A stretch of 64,000 nucleotides of DNA from Sandaracinus amylolyticus (lineage in GTDB: Bacteria > Myxococcota_A > Polyangia > Polyangiales > Sandaracinaceae). Of this stretch, positions 45,033 through 54,882 are shown piece after piece. The translations under genes and the position numbers were made by a program. The notes below the pieces were generated by a model. The model searched no databases, had not been told where the DNA came from, and was given only the letters and a program-made list of their open reading frames with translations. Each line of letters starts with the position of its first letter. Position 1 is the first letter of the stretch. The DNA lies in the NCBI RefSeq assembly GCF_000737325.1, contig NZ_CP011125.1:5766001-5830000 (forward strand), read 5' to 3'.

Positions 45033-46210
45033 CGGAAGACCATCCCCGGCTCGACGTTGCGCACGCGCACCAGCGCGAGCGTCGACGCGAGCACGCAGAG
45101 CACCGCCATCCCGACGTACGAGCCGAGCCACATCCACGTCGGCAGCACGAGCGAGAGCTGCGGCGAGCGCATCCCCTCGGCCATGCGCGTGACGAGGAAG
45201 AGCCCGAACGTCGTGCCGAGGAACGCGTAGAGCAGCGACTGCGCCCAGAGCAACGACGCGAGGTCCCACGTCGTGCAGCCCATCGCCTTGAGCGTCCCGA
45301 ACTCGCGCACGTTGTCGACGACCGCGGAGAACATCGAGAGCGCGACGATGACGAAGCCGACGATCACCGCGAACGTCGTCGACGTGCCGAAGCTGATCCC
45401 GAGCTGCTCGGCGAGCAGGTACGCGACGATGCCCGTCGAGAACTCGCGCGCCGTGACGACGCGGAGATCGGGAAGGCGCGCGGCGAGCGCGTCGCGCAAT
45501 CGCTCCGGAGACACCCCGTCGCGCGCGCCGACGAGCACGAAGCTCGTCTGATCGGTGGCGATGCCGAGGACGTCGCGCGCGGTGTCGTGCTCGGCGAACG
45601 CGTAGGGCGGCGCGAACGGCGAGAGGCCCCAGGTGAAGCCGCCCGCGACGACGCGGCGCCCCGACATCTCGCGCACGCTGCGGAGGTTCATCCCGCCGAG
45701 CTTCGTGCGCTGCGAGTCCTCGAAGAACACGACGTCGGGATCCGCGAGGTCGCGCGGATCGCCGGCGACGACGTTCCACGGTCCGCCGGCGAGGCGCGGC
45801 AGGCGCGTGCCGACGAGCGAGACGGGCTCGTTTCCGCCGTCGGGACGGCGCACCGTCGCGGTGCCGAACGCGAGCGGCTCGGCCCACTCCGCGCCCGCGG
45901 TGGTGCGCGCGAGGGAGAGCGTGGAGAGCGCGATCGGCGCGCCGCCCTGCAGCGTCTCGGTCTGCGGCGGGAGGATCCAGACGTCGGCGCCCGCGTGATC
46001 GACGAACATCGTGTTCTTGTCGAGGAGCGCGAAGAGCACGCCCAGCTGCTGGTTCACGAGCACGACCGCGAACACGACGCCGAGCAGCGTGCCGACGAGC
46101 TTGAAGCGGTCGTGGAACATCATGCGGACGGCGAGCAGCGCCATCAGGCGGAGGCGCCCTCCCCGGCCGCGCACCGCGCTGCGCCGCGGTCGCGCGATCA
46201 CGTCGTTCAC
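45029..46210 (-). CDS. ABC transporter permease, DevC/FtsX-like
   Basis: Starting at GTG 46210, which overlaps the TolC stop (GTGA), the protein has 393 residues. A leading helix 'FKLVGTLLGVVFAVVLVNQQLG' is followed by a large periplasmic domain (~60-255) beginning 'MFVDHAGADVWILPP', close to DevC proteins. Three C-terminal transmembrane helices ('STTFAVIVGFVIVALSMFSAVV', 'LWAQSLLYAFLGTTFGLFL', 'YVGMAVLCVLASTLAL') complete an FtsX-type permease. ATG 46144 is an alternative start. It is a mechanotransmission-type exporter; the substrate is unknown (glycolipid in cyanobacterial relatives). Confidence 0.88.
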   Translation of the reverse strand: MNDVIARPRRSAVRGRGGRLRLMALLAVRMMFHDRFKLVGTLLGVVFAVVLVNQQLGVLFALLDKNTMFVDHAGADVWILPPQTETLQGGAPIALSTLSLARTTAGAEWAEPLAFGTATVRRPDGGNEPVSLVGTRLPRLAGGPWNVVAGDPRDLADPDVVFFEDSQRTKLGGMNLRSVREMSGRRVVAGGFTWGLSPFAPPYAFAEHDTARDVLGIATDQTSFVLVGARDGVSPERLRDALAARLPDLRVVTAREFSTGIVAYLLAEQLGISFGTSTTFAVIVGFVIVALSMFSAVVDNVREFGTLKAMGCTTWDLASLLWAQSLLYAFLGTTFGLFLVTRMAEGMRSPQLSLVLPTWMWLGSYVGMAVLCVLASTLALVRVRNVEPGMVFR

Positions 46211-47517
46211 GGCGTGCCTCCCGCGTCGATCGAGAGGCCGCTGCGGAGACGGAGCGCGAGCCGCGAGACCTCGAGATCCGCGTCGGCTTGGATGCGCTGC
46301 ACCGACGCGCTGAAGAGATCGCGCTCGGCCTGGCTGAGCTCGAGCTGGGTGCCCGTGCCCGCCTCGGCACGGGCGCGCGCGACCACGGCGGCGCGCTCGC
46401 TCGCGGCCTCGGCGGCGCGTGCGGAGCGGGCCCGCGCGACGAGCGAGCGGACGCGATGCCACGCCTCGTAGATCGACGTCTCGGCGCTGCGCTGCGCACG
46501 ATCGAGGCGGACCTCGGCGAGCGCGATCTGTCGCTCGCGCGTGCCCAGCGACGCGGGACGCCCGAAGTCGAGCACCCAGCTCGCGCTCACGCCGACGGCC
46601 CAGAGCGCCTCGGGGCCGAACCCCGCGGCGTTCGTGATGCGCTCGCTCGCGGACGCGGAGATCGTCGGGAGCATCGACTGCCACGCGGCATCGCGCGCGA
46701 GCTCGGCGGCGCGCACGTCGTGCACCGCGGCGCGCACCGCGGGGAGATCGCTCGCGGCGCGCATCCACGTGGCGAGGGGCGCTTCGTCCTCGAGCGACGC
46801 GTCGAGCGAGGCGCGCGTGCCGTCGGGCTCGAGGCTCGTCGCGACGTACAGCTGTCGCGACGCGAGCGCCTCCTGGAGGTCCGCTTCGGCGACGCTCTGG
46901 TGCGCGCGCTCGACGTCGGCGATCGCGCGTTGTCGATCGAGCTCCGACGCGAGGCCCGCGTCGGCGCGCGACGAGACGACCGCGAGGTTCTCCTCCGCAG
47001 CAGACAGCGTGCGCGCCGCGGCGTCCTGGACCGCACGCGCGGCGACGAGCGCGTGGTACGCGGTGACGACCGAGACGCGCACGTCGATCGCGCGCGCGTC
47101 GGCGCGCATGGTCTCGGCGTCCGCGCTCGCCTCGGCGCCGAAGAAGCTCGACCACGCGCCGACGTCGATCAGCGGCACGGTGAGCGCGACGCGCGCCTCG
47201 AGCTGATCGTAGGGCGTGATCACCGCGCGCTGCGTCTGCAGCATGCCGGTGTCGTCGGGCGCGGGGAACTCCGCGACGACCTCGGCCTGGTTGCGCGTGT
47301 AGCCCGCGCTCGCGCTCAGCGACGGCAAGAGGCGCGCGCGCGCCTCGTCCACCTGCGAGCGCGCTTGATCGCGCGTGAGCTCGGCCTCGCGCACGTCGAG
47401 CGCGCCGCCCTCCTCCGCGGCGCGGAGGAACACGTAGAGCGGCTGCTGCGCGCTCGCCGCCGATGGGAGCGCGAGCAGCGCGACGAGCAGTGGGACGCGA
47501 ATAATGAGTGATTGCAT
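46207..47517 (-). CDS. TolC-family outer-membrane efflux protein
   Basis: From ATG 47517 (GGAG ribosome binding site 9 bases before) the protein has 436 residues with a signal peptide ending SAASAQ. Two repeat halves of long helices are visible ('REAELTRDQARSQVDEARARLLPSLSASAGYTRNQ' and 'RERQIALAEVRLDRAQRSAETSIYEAWHRVRSLV'), with beta segments between them, as in OEP/TolC trimers. It follows the TetR gene by 55 bases and overlaps the permease start by 4. It is the outer-membrane channel for this exporter. Confidence 0.9.
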   Translation of the reverse strand: MQSLIIRVPLLVALLALPSAASAQQPLYVFLRAAEEGGALDVREAELTRDQARSQVDEARARLLPSLSASAGYTRNQAEVVAEFPAPDDTGMLQTQRAVITPYDQLEARVALTVPLIDVGAWSSFFGAEASADAETMRADARAIDVRVSVVTAYHALVAARAVQDAAARTLSAAEENLAVVSSRADAGLASELDRQRAIADVERAHQSVAEADLQEALASRQLYVATSLEPDGTRASLDASLEDEAPLATWMRAASDLPAVRAAVHDVRAAELARDAAWQSMLPTISASASERITNAAGFGPEALWAVGVSASWVLDFGRPASLGTRERQIALAEVRLDRAQRSAETSIYEAWHRVRSLVARARSARAAEAASERAAVVARARAEAGTGTQLELSQAERDLFSASVQRIQADADLEVSRLALRLRSGLSIDAGGTP

Positions 47518-47527
47518 ACTCAATAAC
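47500..47527. promoter_or_regulatory. Imperfect palindrome at the tolC start
   Basis: AATAATGAGT and ACTCAATAAC form an imperfect inverted repeat around the tolC ATG. The half-site GTTATTGA/TCAATAAC recurs at the TetR promoter (48267-48274), together with TGAGTGA. It is a possible second binding site for the operon's TetR. Its overlap with the ribosome binding site and start would block translation or transcription locally. Confidence 0.4.
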
Positions 47528-47572
47528 TCCGCAGACGAGGACGACCCGGATGACGGGGGATCCGGACGACGA

Positions 47573-48196
47573 CTACCTGCGCTTCGGCTTGGTCGGAGCG
47601 CCTTCGGGCACCGCGCCCGAGACGAGGATCTCGACGAGGCCGCGCACGAACGTCTCGGCCGCGATGGGCGCGGGATCCTGCCCCGCGAGCGAGACCTCGA
47701 GGTGCACGAAGCTGAAGAGGGACCCGAGGATCGTGCGCGACATGACGTCGACGTCGATCGCGCGGAGGCGGCCGAGCTTGCGCTCCGCGTCGAGGTACGC
47801 CGCGAGCTTCTTGCGCGAAACGATCGGGGGCGACGTGTCGAAGTCGCCGAGCCGGCGATGATGCTCGCCCACCGACTGCGCCATCAGGATCGAGGGCATG
47901 ATCAGGCGGAACAGCGCGACGATCTCGAGCGCGATCTCCTCGAGGTTCTCGCGGATGGTGCGCGTGCCGACGCGCGACGGGAGCTTCGCGATCCAGCCCA
48001 TGTCGGCGATCGGGATGGGCGCCATGCACGCGAAGAAGAGCGCCTCCTTCGTCTTCCAGCGCTTGAAGATGCTGCCCTCCGACACGCCCGCGCGCGCCGC
48101 GACCTCGGCGGTGGTCGCGCTCGGGCCGCGCTCGAGGAACACCTCGCGCGCGGCGTCGAGGATTGCGTCGTCGGAGATCGTGGTCGGGCGGGCCAT
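47573..48196 (-). CDS. TetR-family repressor of the export operon
   Basis: The 207-residue regulator has a helix-turn-helix at ~8-50, with 'ILDAAREVFLERGPSATTAEVAARAGVSEGSIFKRWKTKEAL' containing the ATTAEVA and GSIFKRW hallmarks. The C-terminal domain (~60-200) is helical. It is the first gene of the operon before tolC. A palindromic TGAG-N6-CTCA followed by GTTATTGA is about 57-78 bases upstream, so autoregulation is likely, with a hydrophobic ligand as inducer. Confidence 0.9.
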   Translation of the reverse strand: MARPTTISDDAILDAAREVFLERGPSATTAEVAARAGVSEGSIFKRWKTKEALFFACMAPIPIADMGWIAKLPSRVGTRTIRENLEEIALEIVALFRLIMPSILMAQSVGEHHRRLGDFDTSPPIVSRKKLAAYLDAERKLGRLRAIDVDVMSRTILGSLFSFVHLEVSLAGQDPAPIAAETFVRGLVEILVSGAVPEGAPTKPKRR

Positions 48197-48252
48197 GGGA
48201 AGGACGAGGAGGCTCGCAGGAGCGCGGGGCCGGGGGCTAGCGCCGCGGTTCG

Positions 48253-48274
48253 TGAGTGAGTGCTCAGTTATTGA
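48253..48274. promoter_or_regulatory. Candidate TetR operator
   Basis: TGAGTGAGTGCTCA (48253-48266) is a dyad (TGAG..CTCA), followed directly by GTTATTGA, a half-site shared with the tolC start region. It lies 57 bases upstream of the TetR gene and near no other gene. Confidence 0.5.
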
Positions 48275-48322
48275 TGGCAGTGGGCGCGGGCGTCAAGGGG
48301 GAGCTGCGTCGGGGTTGACGTC

Positions 48323-48612
<290 letters not shown>

Positions 48613-48839
48613 TTTGCGCGCGAGGACCGCTGTCTCGATCGCAGGGCGGGGGGGCCGCTCGGGCTTCTCGAGCGTGCCGACGTGCTCGACCGCCTCAACG
48701 ATGACCGCTTCGCGGTCACCCGTGCTCGCCTCCTCCGCTTCGCTCCGTGCGGCTCCGCGCGGGCGCTTCGCGTCGTTGACCCGGTCTGCGCGCGACGGCG
48801 GGAGGCGGGTGCCCGGAGGCGGGCGAAACGGAGGACGAG

Positions 48840-49157
48840 ATGCTGAAGATCACGGAGAACGCAATCGAGTGCTGTCGCGACGTGAGCCGGATCGCGAAGC
48901 AGGTCGCGAAGCACGACCGATCACTCGCGGATCAGCTTCGACGCGCGATGGCATCGGTCGCGCTGAACGCAGCCGAGGGCAGCGGCGCACACGACGGCAA
49001 TGGACGAATGCGGCTCCGAACCGCGCTCGGAAGCGCACGCGAGGTCGACGTCGCGCTGCGCGTCGCAGAGGCGTTCGGATACGTCGACACGCTCGACGCG
49101 AAGCTGATGAACCGACTCGATGCGCTCTGCGCAGTGCTCTGGAAGCTGACGCGGTGA
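48840..49157 (+). CDS. Four-helix bundle protein (23S IVS-protein family)
   Basis: The 105-residue protein fits the four-helix-bundle family of 23S rRNA intervening-sequence proteins, which also includes Avd of diversity-generating retroelements. Helices are '[30 protein letters not shown]', '[11 protein letters not shown]' (the conserved N-A/I-x-E-G family turn), '[26 protein letters not shown]' and '[17 protein letters not shown]'. A GGAGG ribosome binding site is 5 bases before the ATG. Members form pentameric barrels and may bind nucleic acids. It is bracketed by two complementary hexamer arrays. No reverse transcriptase or rRNA is nearby. Confidence 0.85.
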   Translation: MLKITENAIECCRDVSRIAKQVAKHDRSLADQLRRAMASVALNAAEGSGAHDGNGRMRLRTALGSAREVDVALRVAEAFGYVDTLDAKLMNRLDALCAVLWKLTR

Positions 49158-49305
49158 ACCGTACGTGCGGCGGCTGTGCAGCACGCAGCCGCCGCACCGC
49201 GTCCGACGAGCGCGAGCGTGAACGCGCCGAGCGGCCGCGCTGCGCGCGACACTCCTCCGCACACGTCATGCGACGCTGCGGCGACGTCCACACGCACCGC
49301 GAGGC

Positions 49306-49558
<253 letters not shown>

Positions 49559-49645
49559 AGCTCCGACGCGAGCGCGCCTCCTCCCCGGCGCGCGCGCGGC
49601 GCAGCGCGCCGACAGCACTCGAAAAAGCGCTATCGTCCGCGTCCC

Positions 49646-52186
49646 ATGACGCTCGACGCCGCGCACGCTCCGCTCGCTCAGCACGTGAAGGGCGCGCGCG
49701 ATCCCGACGCGCTGCTCGAAGGGTTCCTCGCGTACGCCGAGGAGAAGAAGCTCTCGCTCTACCCCGCGCAGGAGGAGGCGATCCTCGAGCTCTTCGCGGG
49801 CAAGCACGTCATCCTCGCGACGCCGACCGGCTCGGGAAAGTCGCTCGTCGCCAGCGCGCTCCACGCGAAGTCGATCGCCGACGGGACGCGCTCCTTCTAC
49901 ACCGCGCCCATCAAGGCGCTCGTCGGCGAGAAGTTCTTCGCGCTGTGCCGCGAGCTCGGGCCCGAGAACGTCGGGCTCATGACCGGCGATGCGAGCGTGA
50001 ACCGCGACGCGCCGATCGTGTGCTGCACCGCGGAGATCCTCTCGAACCTCGCGCTCCGCCGCGGCGACGACACCGGCATCGCGTCGGTGGTGATGGACGA
50101 GTTCCACTACTACGGCGATCGCGATCGCGGCGTCGCGTGGCAGATCCCGCTGCTGCGCATGCCGCGCGCGCAGTTCCTGCTGATGAGCGCGACGCTCGGC
50201 GACACGAAGGTCTTCGAGCAGGACCTGAAGGAGCGCACCGGGCGCGACGTCGTGACCATCCGCTCGATGCAGCGTCCCGTCCCGCTCGAGTGGGAGTACC
50301 GCGAGACGCCGCTGCACGAGACGCTCGCCGAGCTCATCGCGAAGAACCGCGCGCCCGTCTACGTCGTGCACTTCACGCAGCGCGGCGCGGCCGAGCACGC
50401 GCAGGATCTGATGAGCGTCGAGATCGCGAACAAGGAGCGCAAGCACGAGATCAAAGAAGCGCTCCACGGCTTCCGCTGGGACACGCCGTTCGGCAAGGAC
50501 CTCGCGCGCTGGGTGAAGCACGGCGTCGGCGTGCACCACGCAGGGCTCCTTCCGAAATACAGGCTGCTCGTCGAGAAGCTCGCGCAGAAGGGATTGCTCC
50601 CCGTGATCTGCGGGACCGACACGCTCGGCGTCGGCGTGAACGTGCCGATCCGCAGCGTGCTCTTCACGCAGCTCTGCAAGTTCGACGGACAGAAGACGTC
50701 GGTGCTCAGCGTGCGCGACTTCCAGCAGATCGCAGGCCGCGCCGGGCGCAAGGGCTACGACGATCGCGGCTGGGTCGTCGCGCAGGCGCCCGAGCACGTC
50801 ATCGAGAACAAGATCGCGCGCGAGAAGGCGCAGGGCGATCCCAAGAAGACGAAGAAGCTCGTCACCAAGAAGCCGCCCGAGAAGGGCTACGCGCACTTCG
50901 ACGAGCAGACGTTCGACCGACTGCGCAACGGCGAGCCCGAGCGCCTCGAGTCGCGCTTCAAGGTCTCGCACGGGATGATGCTCGCCGTCCTCCAGGGCGC
51001 GTGGGATCGCCACGGCGACGGGTGCCGCGAGATGCGCGCGCTGATCCGCGGCTCGCACGAGTCGCGCACCCGCAAGTTCCACCACGCGCGCCACGCGATC
51101 GCGCTCTATCGATCGCTGAAGGAAGCGGACGTGATCGAGATCGATCGCGGCGAGATCGCGGTGCACGGCGAGCTCCAGGAGGACGTGTCGCTGCACCAGA
51201 CGCTCTCGCTGTTCGTGCTCGATACCGTCCCGAAGCTCGATCGCGACGATCCGCTCTACGCGCTGAACGTGCTGAGCGTCGTCGAGTCGATCCTCGAGGA
51301 CCCCGAGATCGTCCTGATGCGTCAGCTCGACAAGCTGAAGGAGCAGAAGGTCAACGAGCTCAAGGCGCAGGGCGTCGAGTACGAGGAGCGGATGGCGGAG
51401 CTCGAGAAGATCGACGTGCCGCGCCCCAACCGCGAGATGCTCGAGGCGGCGCTCGAGGCGTTCTCGAAGGTGCACCCGTGGGTGCCCAAGGACGGCCTCC
51501 GCCCGAAGTCGGTCGCGCGCGACATGTACGAGCGCGGCGCGAGCTTCAACGAGTACGTGAAGGAGTACGGCCTCGCGCGCTCCGAGGGCGTGCTGCTGCG
51601 GTACCTGTCCGACGCGTACAAGGCGCTCGTGCAGAACGTGCCCGAGGCCGCGAAGACCGACGAGGTCTACGACCTCACCGACTGGCTCCGCGCGGTCGTG
51701 CGCCAGGTCGACTCCAGCCTGCTCGACGAGTGGGAGTCGCTGAAGGATCCCGACCGCGTCGTCGATCGCGCCGAGCACCCCGAGCGCTCGATCGAGACCG
51801 CGGACATCACCGCCGATCCGAAGGCGCTCACCGTGCTCGTGCGCAACGCGATGTTCCGCTTCGTGCGCGCGCTCTCGCGCCGCGCGTTCGGCGAGGCCGC
51901 GGCGATGGTGGTCGCGCCCGATGGCGATCCCGCGTGGACGGCGGAGGCGATCGCGCAGGAGCTCGTCGACTTCGAGGTCGAGCACGGCGCGGTGCGCATC
52001 GATCCCGCGGCGCGCGCGCCGCGCCACACGCGCATCGAGAAGGATCGCGACGTGTGGCGCGTCGAGCAGACGCTGCTCGACCCCGAGGACGCGGGCGACT
52101 TCTTCGTCGATGCGCGCATCGATCTGCCGCGTAGCCGCGACGAGGGTGATCTCGTCATCGAGCTGCGCGGGATCCGGCGCGCGTGA
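49646..52186 (+). CDS. Ski2-like DExH superfamily 2 helicase
   Basis: From ATG 49646 the protein has 846 residues. Helicase motifs are Walker [10 protein letters not shown] (~60), motif Ia '[14 protein letters not shown]', motif II DEFH, motif III SATLGD, and motif VI '[15 protein letters not shown]'. After the two RecA domains comes an ~400-residue C-terminal region of the DUF3516 type, including the conserved '[15 protein letters not shown]' and '[20 protein letters not shown]'. Family relatives are Ski2/Mtr4 RNA helicases and actinobacterial homologues, so an RNA role is probable. Open frame continues upstream through the hexamer array, but ATG 49646 is where homology begins. Confidence 0.9.
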   Translation: MTLDAAHAPLAQHVKGARDPDALLEGFLAYAEEKKLSLYPAQEEAILELFAGKHVILATPTGSGKSLVASALHAKSIADGTRSFYTAPIKALVGEKFFALCRELGPENVGLMTGDASVNRDAPIVCCTAEILSNLALRRGDDTGIASVVMDEFHYYGDRDRGVAWQIPLLRMPRAQFLLMSATLGDTKVFEQDLKERTGRDVVTIRSMQRPVPLEWEYRETPLHETLAELIAKNRAPVYVVHFTQRGAAEHAQDLMSVEIANKERKHEIKEALHGFRWDTPFGKDLARWVKHGVGVHHAGLLPKYRLLVEKLAQKGLLPVICGTDTLGVGVNVPIRSVLFTQLCKFDGQKTSVLSVRDFQQIAGRAGRKGYDDRGWVVAQAPEHVIENKIAREKAQGDPKKTKKLVTKKPPEKGYAHFDEQTFDRLRNGEPERLESRFKVSHGMMLAVLQGAWDRHGDGCREMRALIRGSHESRTRKFHHARHAIALYRSLKEADVIEIDRGEIAVHGELQEDVSLHQTLSLFVLDTVPKLDRDDPLYALNVLSVVESILEDPEIVLMRQLDKLKEQKVNELKAQGVEYEERMAELEKIDVPRPNREMLEAALEAFSKVHPWVPKDGLRPKSVARDMYERGASFNEYVKEYGLARSEGVLLRYLSDAYKALVQNVPEAAKTDEVYDLTDWLRAVVRQVDSSLLDEWESLKDPDRVVDRAEHPERSIETADITADPKALTVLVRNAMFRFVRALSRRAFGEAAAMVVAPDGDPAWTAEAIAQELVDFEVEHGAVRIDPAARAPRHTRIEKDRDVWRVEQTLLDPEDAGDFFVDARIDLPRSRDEGDLVIELRGIRRA

Positions 52187-52303
52187 TCCGGGACGCGACG
52201 GCGTGTCCCTTGCGACGCGCTAACCATTAGGAATTGCCCACGAATCAGCGAACGAATCGGGGCTGGGATCGGCGCTCTCCGTGCATATGGGACGCGCATC
52301 ACC

Positions 52304-53326
52304 ATGCGCTCCCTCGCCCTCGCCTCCGCCGCCCTCGCGCTCGTCGCGTGCGGGGCGCGATCTCCCGCGGCCGACCCGGTCGCGACCTCGGCGCCCGAGC
52401 GCGGCTGGCTGGTGTGGAGCGAGCCGGCCGAGGGCGAGGTGCGCACGACCTGGATCGATGCGAGCGGCGAGGCGCGCGCCGAGCGCCCGGGGCTCGTCAT
52501 GGCATCGGGGAGCTCGCTGGTCGTGATCCAGCGCGAGCGCGAGACGATGGTGCTCCCGACGTGCGACCAGCTCGAGCAGGACGACGCCGGCGCGCCCGGC
52601 GGTGACGAGGGCACGCGCACGAGGCTCGTCGCGGCCTCGCTCGCGACCGGAGAGCAGCGCGTGCTGCTCGAGGCGCTCGACGCGGAAGGGCTCGCGTCGC
52701 TCGACCACGATCTCGTGCCGATCGCGAGCCTCGGTCCGTGGCTCTTCGTGCGCGAGCGCGCGGAGCGCTTCGCGTGCGGCGCGCACGGCGACGCGGAGGT
52801 CGCGGTGCGCGTGATCGACGTGCGCACGGGCTCGCGCGCCGAGCTCGAGCTGGGCCCCGCGAACGACCTCCGGGCGCGCGCGCGCGACGCGCTGCTCGCC
52901 GAGGGCGAGGGCGCGATCGAGGCGCCGCTCGAGCTGGAGGCCGTCGAGGCCGTCGCGAGCGTGCCCGCGCTCGAGGCGGGCCGCGTGGTCATGGATCACG
53001 TGTTCGCGACCGAGGCCTGCTACGCGTGCGGCGACGGCGAGTGGTCGTCGTACACACGCGCGACGACGATCCGCGACGCCCGCGTGCCCGGGGCGATCGC
53101 ACAGGACGCCGCGCTGCCGGAGCCGGTCGCGCGATGGATCGCGGCGCACCAAGGCGTGCGCGGCGTGTCGGACGCGCCGGCGTCGCAGCTCGCGCTCTTC
53201 GCGGGTCAGGGCGCGCGCGCCGAGGGCGGTTCCGCCGAAGCCAGCGCGGAGGCGCGCGTGGAGGACGCGGCCTCGAGCGCCGAGGCGACCGGCGATCCCG
53301 GCGTCGCGAGCGCGAGCAGCTGGTAG
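52304..53326 (+). CDS. Lipoprotein of unknown function
   Basis: The 340-residue protein has a signal peptide with lipobox LALVACG. The mature part is acidic and beta-rich at first ('GWLVWSEPAEGEVRTTW', 'SSLVVIQRERETMVL') with cysteines C-Y-A-C near ~245. The tail is Ala/Glu/Ser-rich. Its final 121 bases overlap, antiparallel, the 3' end of the convergent glycosyltransferase gene, and the low-complexity tail is the overlapped part. No family is recognised. The 117-base gap upstream is relatively AT-rich (ACCATTAGGAATTG), perhaps a promoter. Confidence 0.7.
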   Translation: MRSLALASAALALVACGARSPAADPVATSAPERGWLVWSEPAEGEVRTTWIDASGEARAERPGLVMASGSSLVVIQRERETMVLPTCDQLEQDDAGAPGGDEGTRTRLVAASLATGEQRVLLEALDAEGLASLDHDLVPIASLGPWLFVRERAERFACGAHGDAEVAVRVIDVRTGSRAELELGPANDLRARARDALLAEGEGAIEAPLELEAVEAVASVPALEAGRVVMDHVFATEACYACGDGEWSSYTRATTIRDARVPGAIAQDAALPEPVARWIAAHQGVRGVSDAPASQLALFAGQGARAEGGSAEASAEARVEDAASSAEATGDPGVASASSW

Positions 53327-54819
53327 TCGGGCAGGAACTCGAAGCGCGCGACCTGGGCCATGCCGCGCGCATGCGCGCCGTCCCAGAGCGCTTGCTCGTG
53401 CTCGAAGTGAGGAGCGAACCGATCGGCGCGCGAGGAGACGACGATCACGACCGAGGGTGACTCCGCGAGCACGGGCTCGGCGTCGCGACGACCGGTGCGC
53501 GCGACGCGCGGCTCGTTGAGCCCCCAGGTGTCGATCACCGTCCACTGCGAGAAGTACGCGATGGCGCCGACGTCGAGCGCGGCGATCACGGGGCGATCGA
53601 TCGCGCCCCCGAGCTCGTGGAGCGCGCGACCGATGCGCGCGTGCGCGCGCTCGATGCCCGCGCCGTAGTCGCGCTTCTCCGCGAGGCTCCCTGCGAGGTG
53701 CGGTGCGCTCGACGCGAACGCGGAGACCGCGACGATCGAGGCCATCGCGGCGGGGCTCCACGCACGCCCGGAGGGCGCTCGGAGCCAGCCGGCGATGCGC
53801 GCGACACCGACGCCCGCGCACGCCGCGAGGACCGGGACGATCGGGAACGGATAGCGATGATCGAAGCCCATCTCGTGCGCGGGCACGAAGAAGAAGAGCC
53901 ACACCGCGAGCGCCGCGAGGGCGAGCGGCGCGAGCGAGCGGCGGGCACCGACCACGCCGACCGCGACGGCGATGCCGACGTCGATGCGCTCGACGAGCAG
54001 CGCGCGCGCGAAGCCGAGCGCTTCGTCGACGCCGGCGAACGTCGTGCCCGGGAGCGCGGCCTTCACGTAGAAGGGCAGCGGCAGCCAGAGCCCGTAGTAG
54101 CGCACGCGCCACGCGAAGTAGATCGCGCCAGGGATCACGTGGAGCGCGAGCACCGAGAGCGCGAAGCGCGCGCGACCGGGACCATCGAGCCGCGTGAGCG
54201 CGAGCAGCGACGCGAGCGCGACGAACAGGTTGAGCTCGGGCCGCGCGAGCGAGGCGGCGAGCCCGAGCGCCGCGGCGGTCGCCGCGCGCGCGGCGGTGCG
54301 CGTCTCGAGCGTCTCGACCAGCGCGAGCGCGTACGCGGCGACGAGGCACGTCGCGAGCGCGGTCTCCATGCCCGACACCGAGTGGATCGCGGTCGCCGGC
54401 CATGCGGCCATCACGAACGCCGCGCAGCCGCTCGCGAGCGCGGGCTGCACTTCGATGGCGACGGCGCCTCGCTCGGTGCGCTCCGCGACGCGCCACGCGA
54501 GGCGCGCGACGAGCGCGATCGCCGCGCCCATCGCGAGCACGCCGAGCACCTTGGGCGCGAGCACGCTCGTCGCGCCGAAGCCGCGCGCGATCGCGAGCAC
54601 CGCGACCCAGAGCGGGCTCGTGTAGCCCTCGGCGGGCGGACCATCGACGTTCCACGTCGGGCCGATGCCGCGCGCCACGTGATCGGCGTAGCGCAGCAGG
54701 ATGAACGTGTCGTCGACGGTGAAGGTCCAGTACGCGGCGACGAGCGCGAGCCACGTGATGGTCGCGGCGCTCGCGAGCACCGCGCCGATCACGACCGTCG
54801 GCGTGGACGTGTCGCGCAT
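53206..54819 (-). CDS. GT-C fold membrane glycosyltransferase
   Basis: The 537-residue protein has about ten transmembrane helices. The first periplasmic loop carries the GT-C signature, with the acidic pair in 'YWTFTVDDTFILLRYADHVARGIGPTWN' (the catalytic DD), followed by 'GPPAEGYTSPLW'. This pattern is like the AftB/arabinofuranosyl- and decaprenyl-sugar-dependent transferases. The C-terminal ~110 residues are a soluble periplasmic domain with 'YFSQWTVIDTWGLNEPRVART'. A lipid-linked sugar donor is inferred; the acceptor is unknown. The 3' end overlaps the lipoprotein gene for 121 bases. Confidence 0.8.
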   Translation of the reverse strand: MRDTSTPTVVIGAVLASAATITWLALVAAYWTFTVDDTFILLRYADHVARGIGPTWNVDGPPAEGYTSPLWVAVLAIARGFGATSVLAPKVLGVLAMGAAIALVARLAWRVAERTERGAVAIEVQPALASGCAAFVMAAWPATAIHSVSGMETALATCLVAAYALALVETLETRTAARAATAAALGLAASLARPELNLFVALASLLALTRLDGPGRARFALSVLALHVIPGAIYFAWRVRYYGLWLPLPFYVKAALPGTTFAGVDEALGFARALLVERIDVGIAVAVGVVGARRSLAPLALAALAVWLFFFVPAHEMGFDHRYPFPIVPVLAACAGVGVARIAGWLRAPSGRAWSPAAMASIVAVSAFASSAPHLAGSLAEKRDYGAGIERAHARIGRALHELGGAIDRPVIAALDVGAIAYFSQWTVIDTWGLNEPRVARTGRRDAEPVLAESPSVVIVVSSRADRFAPHFEHEQALWDGAHARGMAQVARFEFLPDYQLLALATPGSPVASALEAASSTRASALASAEPPSARAP

Positions 54820-54882
54820 CGCGTGTGCGCGTCACCTACGTCCGGTCGGGTCCGTTCCCAACGGGGCACCGCGCGACGGGGA

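Noticed and set aside
48840-49157. Avd-type accessory gene of a diversity-generating retroelement
   Set aside because: No reverse transcriptase, template repeat or variable repeat was seen in the window. The family match alone does not support it.
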